A stretch of DNA of 64,000 nt from Anaeromyxobacter dehalogenans 2CP-1 (GCF_000022145.1 NC_011891.1:3888501-3952500), one strand, 5' to 3'; shown: positions 40,553 through 51,466, numbered from the stretch's first letter. Numbers and translations: made by a program. The notes: generated by a model not told the origin, from the letters alone.

Positions 40553-41629
40553 CTATGTAGGCGCGCGTGAGCGGCGCCCGGCCGCCGGTTCGCCGCCGGG
40601 GTCCCCGCCCGGCCCGGCGCCCCGGCGCGCCGCCCGCGCCCGCCGCAGCACCTCGCGCAGCGCGTCGCGGCGGACGGCCGCCGACGCGGCGCCGACCGCG
40701 AGCAGCGTCAGCACCGTGGCGGCGTGCGTGAGCACCGCGAGCGCGGCCGCGTCCGCCGGATCGGCCCCGAGCCGGCGCGCGCCCAGGGCCGCGAGCGCGT
40801 AGTACACGCCGGTGCCCACCGGCAGCCCCGGGGTGAGCTGGCCGAAGGTGACGAGCGCGAGGATCACCGCGCCGCCGGCGAGCGGATCGGCGACCCCGAA
40901 CGCGGCGAGCGGGAGCGCGTAGGCCGCCGCCGCGGCCAGCGGCGGGAGCGCGCCGAGCGCGAGCGCGCGGGACAGCCGGGCCGGCGCCGCCAGGCCGCGG
41001 ATCCCCTCGGCCCCGGCCGCGACCAGGCCGGCCCAGCGCGCGTGGCGCGGTGACAGCCGGCGGGCCGCGCCCGGGCCGAGTCGCGCCAGCGCCACCGCCG
41101 CGGAGGCCAGCGCCGCCACCGCCGCCGCGCCCGCGAGCGCGGCCCGGCCCGCCCCGCCCCCGCGCGCCGCGGCCGCCACGGCGCCGAGCGCCACCACCGC
41201 CGCGAGCTCGAGCAGCTTCGCCACGAGCTGCGAGGACAGCGCCGCGCCGAACGGCCGCCCGGTGAACCGTGCCAGCAGCGCCGCCGCCGCCGCCGGCCCC
41301 AGCTTGCCCGGCACGGCGTTGTGCACGAGCGCCCCGAGCGCGGTGGCGTGGTAGGCGTCGGGCCAGCGGACCCGCGCCGGCGCGAGCGCCGCCCGCCACA
41401 CCAGCGCGCGCAGCGCCGGCAGCGCGGCGGTGATCGCCGCGAACGGGACGAGCCAGCGGGCCTGGGCGGGGAGCTCGCGGGCGAACGCGCCCAGGTCGAA
41501 GCGCGGGACCAGCGCGGGCGCGCCGCCGCGCCACTCGGGCCGGAAGAACACCAGCCCGACGAGCACCGCCCCGCCCGCGGCGGCGGCCGCGAGCACCACT
41601 CCTCGTCCGGCGCCGCCCCGCTGCGACAT
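40553..41629 (-). CDS. Flippase-like membrane protein (UPF0104/lysylphosphatidylglycerol synthase TM type)
   Basis: 358 aa with about eight hydrophobic segments. The motif ALGALVHNAVPGKLGPAAAAALLARFTG (compare LRAGEVGRAYLL of the family) and GQLTPGLPVGTGVYYALAALG place it in the AglD/MprF-TM/UPF0104 superfamily of lipid flippase-like proteins. The transported lipid is unknown. It is transcribed away from the PLD gene at 41694. Confidence 0.8.
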   Translation of the reverse strand: MSQRGGAGRGVVLAAAAAGGAVLVGLVFFRPEWRGGAPALVPRFDLGAFARELPAQARWLVPFAAITAALPALRALVWRAALAPARVRWPDAYHATALGALVHNAVPGKLGPAAAAALLARFTGRPFGAALSSQLVAKLLELAAVVALGAVAAAARGGGAGRAALAGAAAVAALASAAVALARLGPGAARRLSPRHARWAGLVAAGAEGIRGLAAPARLSRALALGALPPLAAAAAYALPLAAFGVADPLAGGAVILALVTFGQLTPGLPVGTGVYYALAALGARRLGADPADAAALAVLTHAATVLTLLAVGAASAAVRRDALREVLRRARAARRGAGPGGDPGGEPAAGRRSRAPT

Positions 41630-41693
41630 GCCGGCAAGGTCGTCATCGCGGGAGCGCGGGCCCGGACCGCGGCCCCGTGCCCAACCTTCGGGC

Positions 41694-42947
41694 ATGCGCC
41701 TGAGGACGGACGGAGTGCTGGCGAGCGCCTTCCCGCTGGCGCTCGGGGTGGCCCTGGGCGGCCATCTCTCCCGCCGGCTGCGCCGGCAGCAGCTCGCCCG
41801 GCGGTTCATCCGCCTGGCGGACGAGGTGCCGCTCGACGTGCTGCTGGAGCGCGAGGTGGGCGTACCGGTCCGGGAGGCGAACGAGGTCTCGCTGCTCGAG
41901 GACGGGTCGATCTTCGACGCGCTGGAGCGCGAGATCCGGTCCGCGCGCGAGTCGATCCACATCTGCGAGTTCATGTGGCGCGGCACCGGCGACCCCTCCG
42001 AGCGGATCGGCCGCGCGGTGCTCGAGCGGCGCCCCGGCGTCGTCTGCCGGATCGTGCTCGACTGGTTCGGCTCGCAGCACTTCGACCCGGCGCTGGAGCG
42101 GCGGCTGGTGGCGAGCGGCTGCGCCATCCGGCGCCACGCGCCGCTGCCGGACCCGTTCCGCTGCAACCACCGGCGCGTGCTGGTGTTCGACGGGCGGACC
42201 GCGTTCGTGGGCGGCTTCGGGATCTGGAAGAGCTGGCTCGGGAACGGGGTGGGCGAGGAGGGCTGGCGCGACACGGCCGCCCGGGTGCGCGGCCCCGCGG
42301 TGGGCGACCTGCAGCGCGCCTTCGACGAGAGCTTCCAGGCGGCGGGCGGCCAGCCGCTCCCGGCCTCCGCCTACCCGCGCCTCGCGCCGGCCGGGCCGCA
42401 CCGCGTGGCGGTGGTCGCGTCCACGCCCGCCTGGGCGCGCGCCACGCTGGCCGCGCGGATGAGCTATGCGCTGCTGGCCTCGGCCCGGCGCCGGCTGTGG
42501 ATCGCGAACTCCTACTTCGTGCCGGATCGCTCGCTCCAGGACGTGCTGATCGCCCGTGCCCGGGCCGGGGTGGACGTGCGGGTGCTCGCGCCGGGACCGT
42601 GGCACGACGTTCCGCTGGTGCAGGCCGGGCAGCGCCGGACCTACCGGCGGCTGCTCGCGGGCGGGGTGCGCGTGTTCGAGTACGACGCGTCGATGATGCA
42701 CGCGAAGACCATCCTCGCGGACGGCGCCTGCGCGATCGGCTCGACCAACATGGACTCGCAGAGCCTCTCGTTCCTGTGGGAGACGTCGATCGTGACCGAC
42801 GCGCCCGAGGCGGCCGCCGGGCTCGCCCGGCGGTTCGGGCTGGACCTGACCCGCTCGTACGAGATCGAGCCCGGCGCCTGGCGGCGGCGGCCGAGGGCCA
42901 TGCGGCTCCGCGAGGCCGGCGCCGCGGTGGCCGAGCCCTGGCTCTGA
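41694..42947 (+). CDS. Cardiolipin synthase-like phospholipase D family protein
   Basis: 417 aa, with an N-terminal hydrophobic segment and two PLD domains. The second HKD motif is canonical (HAKTILADG, His336/Lys338/Asp343, followed by GSTN). The first is HRRVLVFDG (His159/Arg161/Asp166), where Lys is replaced by Arg. Spacing and YFVPD fit ClsA/B-type enzymes that join two phosphatidylglycerols. Whether the HxR motif supports catalysis is uncertain. ATG 41694 starts MRLRTDGV; longer in-frame versions have no family match. Confidence 0.87.
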   Translation: MRLRTDGVLASAFPLALGVALGGHLSRRLRRQQLARRFIRLADEVPLDVLLEREVGVPVREANEVSLLEDGSIFDALEREIRSARESIHICEFMWRGTGDPSERIGRAVLERRPGVVCRIVLDWFGSQHFDPALERRLVASGCAIRRHAPLPDPFRCNHRRVLVFDGRTAFVGGFGIWKSWLGNGVGEEGWRDTAARVRGPAVGDLQRAFDESFQAAGGQPLPASAYPRLAPAGPHRVAVVASTPAWARATLAARMSYALLASARRRLWIANSYFVPDRSLQDVLIARARAGVDVRVLAPGPWHDVPLVQAGQRRTYRRLLAGGVRVFEYDASMMHAKTILADGACAIGSTNMDSQSLSFLWETSIVTDAPEAAAGLARRFGLDLTRSYEIEPGAWRRRPRAMRLREAGAAVAEPWL

Positions 42948-42972
42948 GCTGCGCGGCGGCTCCGGACGCACG

Positions 42973-43005
42973 ACGGCCGGCGCCGCGTCGCCGCGGGCCG
43001 GCCGT
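42973..43005. terminator. Bidirectional hairpin between PLD gene and rpsI
   Basis: A perfect 9-bp stem ACGGCCGGC/GCCGGCCGT (42973-42981 with 42997-43005) lies in the convergent gap. No U-tract, so intrinsic termination is uncertain. Confidence 0.45.
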
Positions 43006-43028
43006 GGAGGTCCCGGAGGACGGGGCGG

Positions 43029-43421
43029 CTAGCGCTTGGAGAACTGGAAGCGCTTGCGGGCGCCCGGACGGCCGTACTTCTTGCGCTCGACGGCGCGCGC
43101 GTCGCGGGTCATGAAGCCGGCCTTCTTGAGCACCGGACGGTACTCGGGGTTCAACTCGACCAGCGCGCGGCTGATGCCGTGGCGGATCGCGCCGGCCTGG
43201 CCGGAGAGGCCGCCGCCGGCCGCGTTCACGAAGACGTCGAGCTTGCCCATCTGGTCGACGAGCTTCAGCGGCTCGACCAGGATCATCTTCGAGGTCTCGC
43301 GGCCGAAGTACTCGTCCATCGAGCGGCCGTTGATGGTGATGTTGCCCGTGCCGGGGACGAGCCGCACGCGCGCGACCGCCTCCTTGCGACGGCCGACGGT
43401 CATGTTCGCCTGGATAGCCAT
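43029..43421 (-). CDS. rpsI: 30S ribosomal protein S9
   Basis: 130 aa, family length. Signatures are [24 protein letters not shown] near the N-terminus and the C-terminal [18 protein letters not shown], the tail that reaches the P-site tRNA. It lies 12 nt downstream of rplM, forming the universal L13-S9 operon. Confidence 0.98.
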
Positions 43422-43433
43422 GTGCGATCGTCC

Positions 43434-43883
43434 TTACTGAGCGAGGCTCAGCGCCTCGGGCTTCTGCGCCGCGTGCGGGTGCGTGTCGCCCGCGTAGACC
43501 TTGAGCTTGGCGAGCATCTGCCGGCCGAGGTTGTTGCGGGGCAGCATGCGGCGGACGGCGTTCTCGATGATCTGCTCGGGGTGCCGCTCGCGGAGCTTGT
43601 TCATCGGCGTCTGCTTCGCGCCGCCCGGGTGCATGGTGTGCGTGAAGAAGACCTTGTCGGTCTCCTTGTTGCCGGTGAAGCGGACCTTCCCGGCGTTCAC
43701 CACGACCACGAAGTCGCCGGTGTCCATCGAGGGGGTGTACGCCGGCTTGTGCTTGCCCTTGAGGATCGAGGCGATGCGGGTGGCGGCGCGGCCGACGGTG
43801 AGATCGGTGGCGTCGACGACCCACCACTTCCGACCGTTCAGGGCCTCTGCGCGGGTGGCGCTGTGCGTGGTGCCTTTGGACAT
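43434..43883 (-). CDS. rplM: 50S ribosomal protein L13
   Basis: 149 aa. Recognised by KWWVVDATDLTVGRAATRIASILKGKHKPAYTPSMDTGDFVVVVNA and the MLPRNNLGRQMLAKLKVYAG segment. The first gene of the rplM-rpsI operon, with a near-consensus promoter upstream. Confidence 0.98.
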   Translation of the reverse strand: MSKGTTHSATRAEALNGRKWWVVDATDLTVGRAATRIASILKGKHKPAYTPSMDTGDFVVVVNAGKVRFTGNKETDKVFFTHTMHPGGAKQTPMNKLRERHPEQIIENAVRRMLPRNNLGRQMLAKLKVYAGDTHPHAAQKPEALSLAQ

Positions 43884-43919
43884 GGATAAACCTGCGGAAT
43901 CCCGAGTTTGGAAACGCGC

Positions 43920-43948
43920 CTTTTAGAGGACGCGTGCCCCGTTGTCAA
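43920..43948 (-). promoter_or_regulatory. Sigma-70 promoter of rplM-rpsI
   Basis: Minus-strand TTGACA (43943-43948), a 17-nt spacer and TAAAAG (43920-43925) lie about 37-65 nt upstream of rplM. It is the best sigma-70 match in the window, as expected for a ribosomal protein operon. Confidence 0.75.
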
Positions 43949-44128
43949 GCGTGATCGGACCCCTGTCCTGGCACCCGGCACGCGAGCCGTGCCTCCAGCC
44001 GGAGGGGAGCGGAAAGCGCCGCGCAATCTAGCGGCTTCGGGGCTTCCCCACAAGACCTCGCTCGCCGTCCCGGCCGGCGGGCGCCGCGCGCGGCCGCGCG
44101 GCGCACGTTGGCCTGGGGGGAGGAGCGT

Positions 44129-45301
44129 ATGGCCGATCGGCGGATCGGGGCGCTGGGCGCGGTGTTGCTGCTCGCCGCGTGCGGGGGCAGCGGGCGGGCC
44201 GGGGGCACGGCCGATCCGGGGCCGGCGCCGCCGCCGCAGACGCCGCCGGCGAGCAACCCTCCCCCGACCGGCGGATCGAGCGCGCCCCCGGCGCGGCTCG
44301 AGGTGTCGTTCACCGGGACCGAGTTCCGGTTCCTCGGGATCGGGGCCGACGGGACCGCGTACGCGACGAACCTCTCCGGGCCGCGGCAGATCCACGCCAG
44401 CGCCGACGGGCGCACCTGGACGCCGCGCGGTCCGACCCCGGGCGGGCGCGGCGTGCGCGTCTTCGCCGCCCTCTCCGGCGGTGCGCTGCTCGCCGACACG
44501 GCCGACGCGACCGGCCACGTGATCGCGCGCTCCGGCGACGGCGGCCGGACCTGGACCGACGTGCTGTGGCTCGGCGGGTACCGGATGCTCACCCCGGGCA
44601 GCGTGGCGGAGCTCGGCGGCGAGACGTTCCTGCTCGAGTACCAGTCCTTCACCGGCGACAGCGTGCCCATTCGCCTGTGGGCGAGCGCCGACGGCGGCCT
44701 CACCTGGTCGGTGCGCGCCGAGACCTCCGAGCACCGGCACGGGCACGGGCTGCTCGCCGACCCGGCCACGGGCGCGCTCTGGCTGTTCTACGGCGACCGG
44801 GTCGGCGGCACGTACCTCTCCTTCGACGGCGGCCGCACCCAGGCCCTGGTGCGAGGGCCGCTCGAGGGCGGCGTGCTGGTCCGCGCGGTGGCGACGCCCG
44901 AGGGGCTGCTCGGGGGGATCGACTCTCCGTTCACGCTGGTGGTCCCCCACGTGATCACGCTCTCGTTCGGCGGCGCGTACGAAGCGGGGTTCCGCCTGCC
45001 CGGCCCGAGCTACTCGGCGCTCGCGCTGCGCGGCGGCGGCTACCTGGTCGGCGCGGCCCGGGAGCCGGCCGGCGACGTGTACCCGGACGGCGACGTGTCG
45101 GCCCACCTGTTCGCGTCCGCCGACGGCGCCGCGTTCGACGAGGTGTTCGCCTGCGCGCGCCTCTCGCCGGACGCCACGGCGCGCGCCGACGCGAACTGGC
45201 AGCTCGCGAGCGGCGAGGTGGTGGTGGACGTCCTGAACTGCGAGGGCTTCGGGCCCGGCGGCGCGGGGTACGTGCTGCTCGCGCCCTCGGCCGGGCCCTG
45301 A
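44129..45301 (+). CDS. Lipoprotein with BNR/sialidase-like beta-propeller
   Basis: 390 aa. A signal ends in the lipobox LLAAC, then a Pro/Ser/Thr-rich linker (about 25-60). The remainder shows repeated Asp-box-like motifs: ASADGRTWTPRG, SGDGGRTWTDV, SADGGLTWSV and SFDGGRTQAL. This is the BNR/exo-alpha-sialidase propeller pattern. No catalytic Arg triad is obvious, so a structural or binding role is likely. GGGGAGGAG precedes ATG 44129 at good spacing; the ATG at 44108 lacks a Shine-Dalgarno. Confidence 0.83.
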   Translation: MADRRIGALGAVLLLAACGGSGRAGGTADPGPAPPPQTPPASNPPPTGGSSAPPARLEVSFTGTEFRFLGIGADGTAYATNLSGPRQIHASADGRTWTPRGPTPGGRGVRVFAALSGGALLADTADATGHVIARSGDGGRTWTDVLWLGGYRMLTPGSVAELGGETFLLEYQSFTGDSVPIRLWASADGGLTWSVRAETSEHRHGHGLLADPATGALWLFYGDRVGGTYLSFDGGRTQALVRGPLEGGVLVRAVATPEGLLGGIDSPFTLVVPHVITLSFGGAYEAGFRLPGPSYSALALRGGGYLVGAAREPAGDVYPDGDVSAHLFASADGAAFDEVFACARLSPDATARADANWQLASGEVVVDVLNCEGFGPGGAGYVLLAPSAGP

Positions 45302-45475
45302 GAGCACGTGAACCCATCCCCTCCCGTCGCCGCGGCGGCCGATCCGCGTCGCATCGCGTCGTTGCTCCTCCCTCACATGCCTCGGGGCATGCTCGGTCGT
45401 CGCGCCTCGCGCTGCTCGCGTCTCGACCGCCTGGCTCGGTCCGGGGATGGATTCACGCGCTCTGAGAGCGCGTGA
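45300..45475. repeat. Inverted-repeat element with terminal palindrome between lipoprotein and helicase genes
   Basis: 22-nt arms at 45300-45321 and 45443-45464 are inverted copies (19 of 22 identical) around 121 bp. The right arm runs into a perfect 23-nt palindrome (45453-45475, core GCGCTCTGAGAGCGC). The left arm begins inside the lipoprotein stop codon. The palindrome could terminate both convergent genes. The whole has the build of a small MITE-like element, but no target duplication was confirmed. Confidence 0.6.
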
Positions 45476-45493
45476 GCCGGCGCGCCCCGACGG

Positions 45494-47509
<2,016 letters not shown>

Positions 47510-47688
47510 GGCGCGGGGCCCGCGTATCTGGCACGCCGGCGGGCCGCCCGCAAGACTTGAAAATCCCGGCGCGACCGCGCGCCCGCGCCGTCGCGCGGCG
47601 CGCAACCGTCCGTTCCCCGTTTTGCCGCACCGGCGCGCGCCGCCGCGGTTAGGAACACGCCCCTCCACACACCCGGAGGTCCCCCACC

Positions 47689-48150
47689 ATGATGCGTTTC
47701 CTCGAGACCGACGACTCCACCACCCGCCTCTTCCAGCGCGTCGTGCTGGGCCTGGTGATGTTCCCGCACGGCGCGCAGAAGCTCCTCGGCTGGTTCGGCG
47801 GCCGCGGCCTGGAGGCCACCCTGACCGGCTTCACCGCCGGCATGGGGCTGCCCTGGCTGCTGGCGGTGCTCGTGATCCTCGCCGAGTCGGTCGGCTCGGT
47901 CATGCTCGTGCTCGGCGTGCTCTCGCGCCTCGCCGCGCTCGGCATCGCGTCGGTGATGGTGGGCGCCATCGTCACCGTGCACGGGCAGCACGGGTTCTTC
48001 GCGCCCGACGGCTTCGAGTACCACCTGCTCGCGCTGGGGCTGGCGCTCCCGCTGGTCGTGGCGGGGGGCGGCCGCCTCTCGCTGGACCGCGCGCTGGCCC
48101 TTCGCCGCTCCGCCGGGCGCGCCCACCCGGCGCTCCCGGCGGAAGGCTAG
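47689..48150 (+). CDS. DoxX family membrane protein
   Basis: 153 aa with four hydrophobic helices. RVVLGLVMFPHGAQKLLGWFGG is the family signature, followed by LAVLVILAESVGSVMLVLG and HGFFAPDGFEYHLLALGLALPLV. DoxX-like proteins are linked to quinone or thiosulfate redox and stress tolerance in the inner membrane, with no single established reaction. GGAGG lies upstream of ATG 47689. Confidence 0.9.
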   Translation: MMRFLETDDSTTRLFQRVVLGLVMFPHGAQKLLGWFGGRGLEATLTGFTAGMGLPWLLAVLVILAESVGSVMLVLGVLSRLAALGIASVMVGAIVTVHGQHGFFAPDGFEYHLLALGLALPLVVAGGGRLSLDRALALRRSAGRAHPALPAEG

Positions 48151-48159
48151 TCCCGCTCG

Positions 48160-48372
48160 TCAGGCGCCCCGGGCCCGCAGCGACGCGCTCGCGGCGGGCC
48201 CCGGCGCGCCGGCGCCGATCCGCCCGAGCGGCGCGGCCACGCCCACCGCCACCCAGGCCCAGAGCGACAGCCACACCGCCAGGATCAGCAGGCTCCCCAG
48301 CAGATCCATCAGCCTTCGCCAGCCGTCGGCCTTCGCGGCGCGGGGGACGGTCGGGTTCACGGGACGGGCCAT
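48160..48372 (-). CDS. Small single-pass membrane protein
   Basis: 70 aa from ATG 48372 (an in-frame start at 48396 is also possible). One TM helix (LLGSLLILAVWLSLWAWVAVGVAA, about 24-47) is flanked by a basic N-terminus and a Pro/Gly/Ala tail. It diverges from the CGNR regulator gene across the palindromic region 48387-48413. No family is recognised. Confidence 0.6.
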   Translation of the reverse strand: MARPVNPTVPRAAKADGWRRLMDLLGSLLILAVWLSLWAWVAVGVAAPLGRIGAGAPGPAASASLRARGA

Positions 48373-48386
48373 GGCCTCTCTCCTTG

Positions 48387-48413
48387 TAACCGGCATGCCG
48401 GATTATAACCGGC
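48387..48413. promoter_or_regulatory. Palindromic operator candidate between divergent genes
   Basis: TAACCGGC (48387-48394) recurs at 48406-48413 as a direct repeat with 19-bp period. Between them lies the inverted half GCCGGATTA, forming the perfect palindrome CCGGCATGCCGG (48390-48401). AT-rich flanks suggest promoters. The adjacent CGNR-type regulator may bind here; inference. Confidence 0.5.
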
Positions 48414-48492
48414 AAGTCGCGTTTAGATGGTTACAGCTTGGGCCTGGCTATCTAACCTGTCAAGTGGCATCATGCGGGTTAAAGGAGCGCTC

Positions 48493-49128
48493 GTGACCCA
48501 GCCCCCCTTCCGGTTCGATCTCTCCGGCGGCCGCCTCTGCCTCGACTTCGCGAACACCGTCGGCGGCATGCGGGGCGTGACGCCGAAGGAGCGCCTGGCC
48601 GCCTACCCGGACCTGGTCGAGTTCGCGCGGCAGACCGGCGCGGTGAACGAGGCGCAGGCCCGCCACCTGCTCGCCGAGGCCCGCCGGCGCCCCGCCGAGG
48701 CGGAGCGCGCCTTCTCGGACGCGCTCACGCTCCGCGAGACGCTGTACCGGACGTTCCTGGCGCGGGCGGAGCGGCGCGCGCCCGCCGCCGAGGACGTGGA
48801 GCGGCTCTCGACGGCGCTGGGCGCGGCGCTCGCGCACCGGCGCCTGGAGCGCCGCGGCGACGCGTTCGCGCTGGGCTGGGACGCGGACGCCGGCGCGCTC
48901 GACGCGCCGCTCTGGCCGGTGGTGCTCTCCGCCGCCGAGCTGCTCACCTCCGACGCCGACGCCGACCGGGTCCGCGTCTGCGGGCTCTACGAGACGCACG
49001 AGTGCAGCTGGCTGTTCGTGGACGAGACCCGCGCCGGCACCCGACGCTGGTGCTCGATGCAGGACTGCGGCAACAAGGCGAAGGCGCGGCGCCACCACCG
49101 GCGCACCCGCGAGCAGCGGCAGGCCTAG
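48493..49128 (+). CDS. CGNR zinc-finger transcriptional regulator with ABATE domain
   Basis: 211 aa. The N-terminal ABATE (stress-response) domain begins FDLSGGRLCLDFANTVGG. The C-terminal CGNR zinc finger reads CSWLFVDETRAGTRRWCSMQDCGNKAKARRHHRRTRE, with Cys ligands in C-x15-C-x4-CGNK spacing. Such proteins are putative transcription factors. AAAGGAG lies 9 nt before GTG 48493. The palindrome upstream is a candidate autoregulatory site. Confidence 0.9.
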   Translation: MTQPPFRFDLSGGRLCLDFANTVGGMRGVTPKERLAAYPDLVEFARQTGAVNEAQARHLLAEARRRPAEAERAFSDALTLRETLYRTFLARAERRAPAAEDVERLSTALGAALAHRRLERRGDAFALGWDADAGALDAPLWPVVLSAAELLTSDADADRVRVCGLYETHECSWLFVDETRAGTRRWCSMQDCGNKAKARRHHRRTREQRQA

Positions 49129-49141
49129 CGGACCGTCGCCG

Positions 49142-50056
49142 TCACGCGAGCAGCAGCCAGGCCAGCCCGCCCAGCAGCGCGAACTTCACGGCGTAGTACG
49201 TGGGCCGGTTCCAGGCCTTGAGCCGCTTGCCGACGAGGCGCACCTGGTACACGCGCGCGAAGGCGCGGTTCACCCAGCCGATCTCCTCGCCGTCCTCGTT
49301 CCGGGTCCGGCTGGCGCGCATCAGGTGGTCGCCGACCCAGCGGTTGAGCCGGCCGGCGGCGCGCCAGCGCATGGGCCGCTCCACGTCGCAGAACAGGATG
49401 ATCCGGGCCGTGTCGGTCTGGTTGACGGCGTGGTGGACGTACGTCTCGTCGAACAGCACCGCCTCCCCGTCGCGCCAGGCGTAGGGCTCGCCGTCCACCA
49501 CGATGCGGCAAGCGTCCGAGCCCGGCGTGACCAGGCCGAGGTGGTAGCGGATCGAGCCCGCGAACGGATCCCGGTGCGCCATGAGCGTCCCGCCCGGCGG
49601 GAGGAGCGCGAACATGGCCGCACGGACCCCGGGGATCGCCTCGACCAGCTCGACCGTTCGCGGGCAGCGGGCGCGCGCCGACGCGAGCGGCTCGCCGTAC
49701 CACTTGAGGTAGAAGCGCTTCCAGCCGCGGCGGAAGAACGAGTTGAACCCCGCGTCCACGTGCCCGTCCGCCGCGCGGATGCGCTCCTCCGACTGGAGGC
49801 GCAGCGCCTCGTCGCGGATCTCCTGCCAGTGCGCCCGGAGCGGCGCGAGCGCCGGGAAGTCGGCGAGGTCGAGGAACGGGCGGCTCGGGACCGCGGAGGC
49901 GAGGTACACGAGCGCGTTCAGCGGCGCGAAGAAGGTCGAGTGGTCGGTGAGCTGCCGGAAGAAGGGGTGGCGGACACGGCCGCGGCGGTGCACGTACGCG
50001 GCGGAGCCGACCAGCGCACCGACGGCGCCGAGCTTCAGCAGGAGGGCGGGGTTCAC
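49142..50056 (-). CDS. LpxO-like aspartyl/asparaginyl beta-hydroxylase family protein
   Basis: 304 aa from GTG 50056. A short N-terminal hydrophobic segment (LLLKLGAVGALVGSAAYV) and a C-terminal one anchor it. The Fe(II)/2-oxoglutarate dioxygenase core shows GTLMAHRDPFAGSIRYHLGL (HxD), DGEAVLFDETYVHHAVN (second His) and an R-x-I strand (TARIILFCDVERP). Homologues hydroxylate lipid A acyl chains (LpxO) or protein residues. A lipid A role is plausible given the membrane anchors but is inference. Confidence 0.87.
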   Translation of the reverse strand: MNPALLLKLGAVGALVGSAAYVHRRGRVRHPFFRQLTDHSTFFAPLNALVYLASAVPSRPFLDLADFPALAPLRAHWQEIRDEALRLQSEERIRAADGHVDAGFNSFFRRGWKRFYLKWYGEPLASARARCPRTVELVEAIPGVRAAMFALLPPGGTLMAHRDPFAGSIRYHLGLVTPGSDACRIVVDGEPYAWRDGEAVLFDETYVHHAVNQTDTARIILFCDVERPMRWRAAGRLNRWVGDHLMRASRTRNEDGEEIGWVNRAFARVYQVRLVGKRLKAWNRPTYYAVKFALLGGLAWLLLA

Positions 50057-50237
50057 GTTCGCGGGTCTATGGCGCGCGGCGCGCCCGCCGGCCGCTCCCG
50101 GGCGGGGATGCCGCGGGCGCGGCGGCCCGGACCCGCCCGCCGGGCCCCGCGGCGCCCTCGCGACGGCCCCACGCGAAGGGGAGGCGCTGTAGTGTGGGCG
50201 CGCGCCGGGCGAGCGGACCGGCGCGGAGGGACGGACC

Positions 50238-51452
50238 GTGCAGGCGCAGCAGGACGAGCGGCGGGGCGCGCCGGCGCGGATCCCCGCCGGCGTGTGGGTG
50301 CTGGGCGGCGTGAGCCTGCTCATGGACGTCTCCTCCGAGATGATCCACGCGCTGCTGCCGCTGTTCATGGTGACCGCGCTCGGCGCGGGCGCGCTGACGG
50401 TGGGCGTGATCGAGGGGCTGGCCGAGTCCACCGCGCTGGGGGTGAAGGTGTTCTCGGGCGTGCTGAGCGACGCGCTCGGCCGGCGCAAGGCGCTCGCGGT
50501 CGCCGGGTACGCGCTGGGCGCCGCCACGAAGCCGCTCTTCGCCCTGGCGCCGACGCCGGCGGTGGTGCTCGGGGCGCGCCTGCTGGATCGGGTCGGCAAG
50601 GGCATCCGCGGCGCGCCGCGCGACGCGCTGGTGGCCGACATCACGCCGCCGGCGCTCCGGGGCGCGGCGTTCGGCCTGCGCCAGGCGCTCGACACGGTGG
50701 GCGCGTTCGCGGGCCCGCTCCTCGCCACGGGCCTGATGCTGCTGTGGGCGAACGACTTCCGCCGCGTGTTCTGGGTGGCGGTGATCCCGGGCGCGCTGTC
50801 GGTGGCGCTGCTCTGGCTCGGGCTGCGCGAGCCCGAGCACCGCGGGGACGGCCGACGCACGAACCCGATCCGGCGCGAGAGCCTGCGGCGCCTCGGCCCC
50901 CGGTACTGGTGGGTGGTGGGCATCGGCGCGACGTTCACGCTCGCCCGCTTCAGCGAGGCGTTCCTCGTGCTGCGCGCGCAGCAGGGCGGCGTCCCGCTCG
51001 CGCTCGTGCCGCTGGTGATGGTCGCGATGAACCTGGTGTACGCGCTGACCGCCTATCCCTCGGGGCGCCTGTCGGATCGCGTGAGCCGCAGGGGCCTCCT
51101 GGCGGCGGGGCTCGGCGTCCTGGTCGCCGCGGATCTCGTGCTGGCGATGGAGGGCGGCTGGCCGGTGGTGCTCGCCGGCGTGGCGCTGTGGGGCGTGCAC
51201 ATGGGCATCACGCAGGGCCTGTTCGCGACGCTGGTGGCGGACACCGCCCCGCCCGACCTGCGCGGCACCGCGTTCGGCGTCTTCAACCTGCTCGCCGGGA
51301 TCGCCACGCTGGTGGCGAGCGTGGTCGCGGGGCTCCTCTGGGAGCGGCTCGGCGCGCCCTTCACGTTCCGCGCGGGGGCCGTGTTCTGCCTGCTCGCGCT
51401 GGCGGGGCTCGCCGGGAGGCCGGCGGGGCTCCGGGCGGCGCCGCGCGGCTGA
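50238..51452 (+). CDS. Major facilitator superfamily transporter
   Basis: 404 aa with about 12 hydrophobic helices. MFS loop motifs include VFSGVLSDALGRRKALAVAGY (loop 2-3) and YPSGRLSDRVSRRGLLAAG (loop 8-9). The N-terminal GVSLLMDVSSEMIHALLPLFMVTALGA is typical of a subfamily seen in many proteobacteria whose substrates are unknown. GTG 50238 follows GGAGGGAC. Monocistronic, diverging from the hydroxylase gene. Confidence 0.9.
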   Translation: MQAQQDERRGAPARIPAGVWVLGGVSLLMDVSSEMIHALLPLFMVTALGAGALTVGVIEGLAESTALGVKVFSGVLSDALGRRKALAVAGYALGAATKPLFALAPTPAVVLGARLLDRVGKGIRGAPRDALVADITPPALRGAAFGLRQALDTVGAFAGPLLATGLMLLWANDFRRVFWVAVIPGALSVALLWLGLREPEHRGDGRRTNPIRRESLRRLGPRYWWVVGIGATFTLARFSEAFLVLRAQQGGVPLALVPLVMVAMNLVYALTAYPSGRLSDRVSRRGLLAAGLGVLVAADLVLAMEGGWPVVLAGVALWGVHMGITQGLFATLVADTAPPDLRGTAFGVFNLLAGIATLVASVVAGLLWERLGAPFTFRAGAVFCLLALAGLAGRPAGLRAAPRG

Positions 51453-51466
51453 GATCCGCCGGCGGC

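Noticed and set aside
43969-43984. Second possible sigma-54 promoter (TGGCACCCGGCACGCG) upstream of the lipoprotein gene
   Set aside because: GG-N10-GC spacing is right, but the -12 box is ACGC instead of TTGC and no activator gene is nearby. It is too weak to call.
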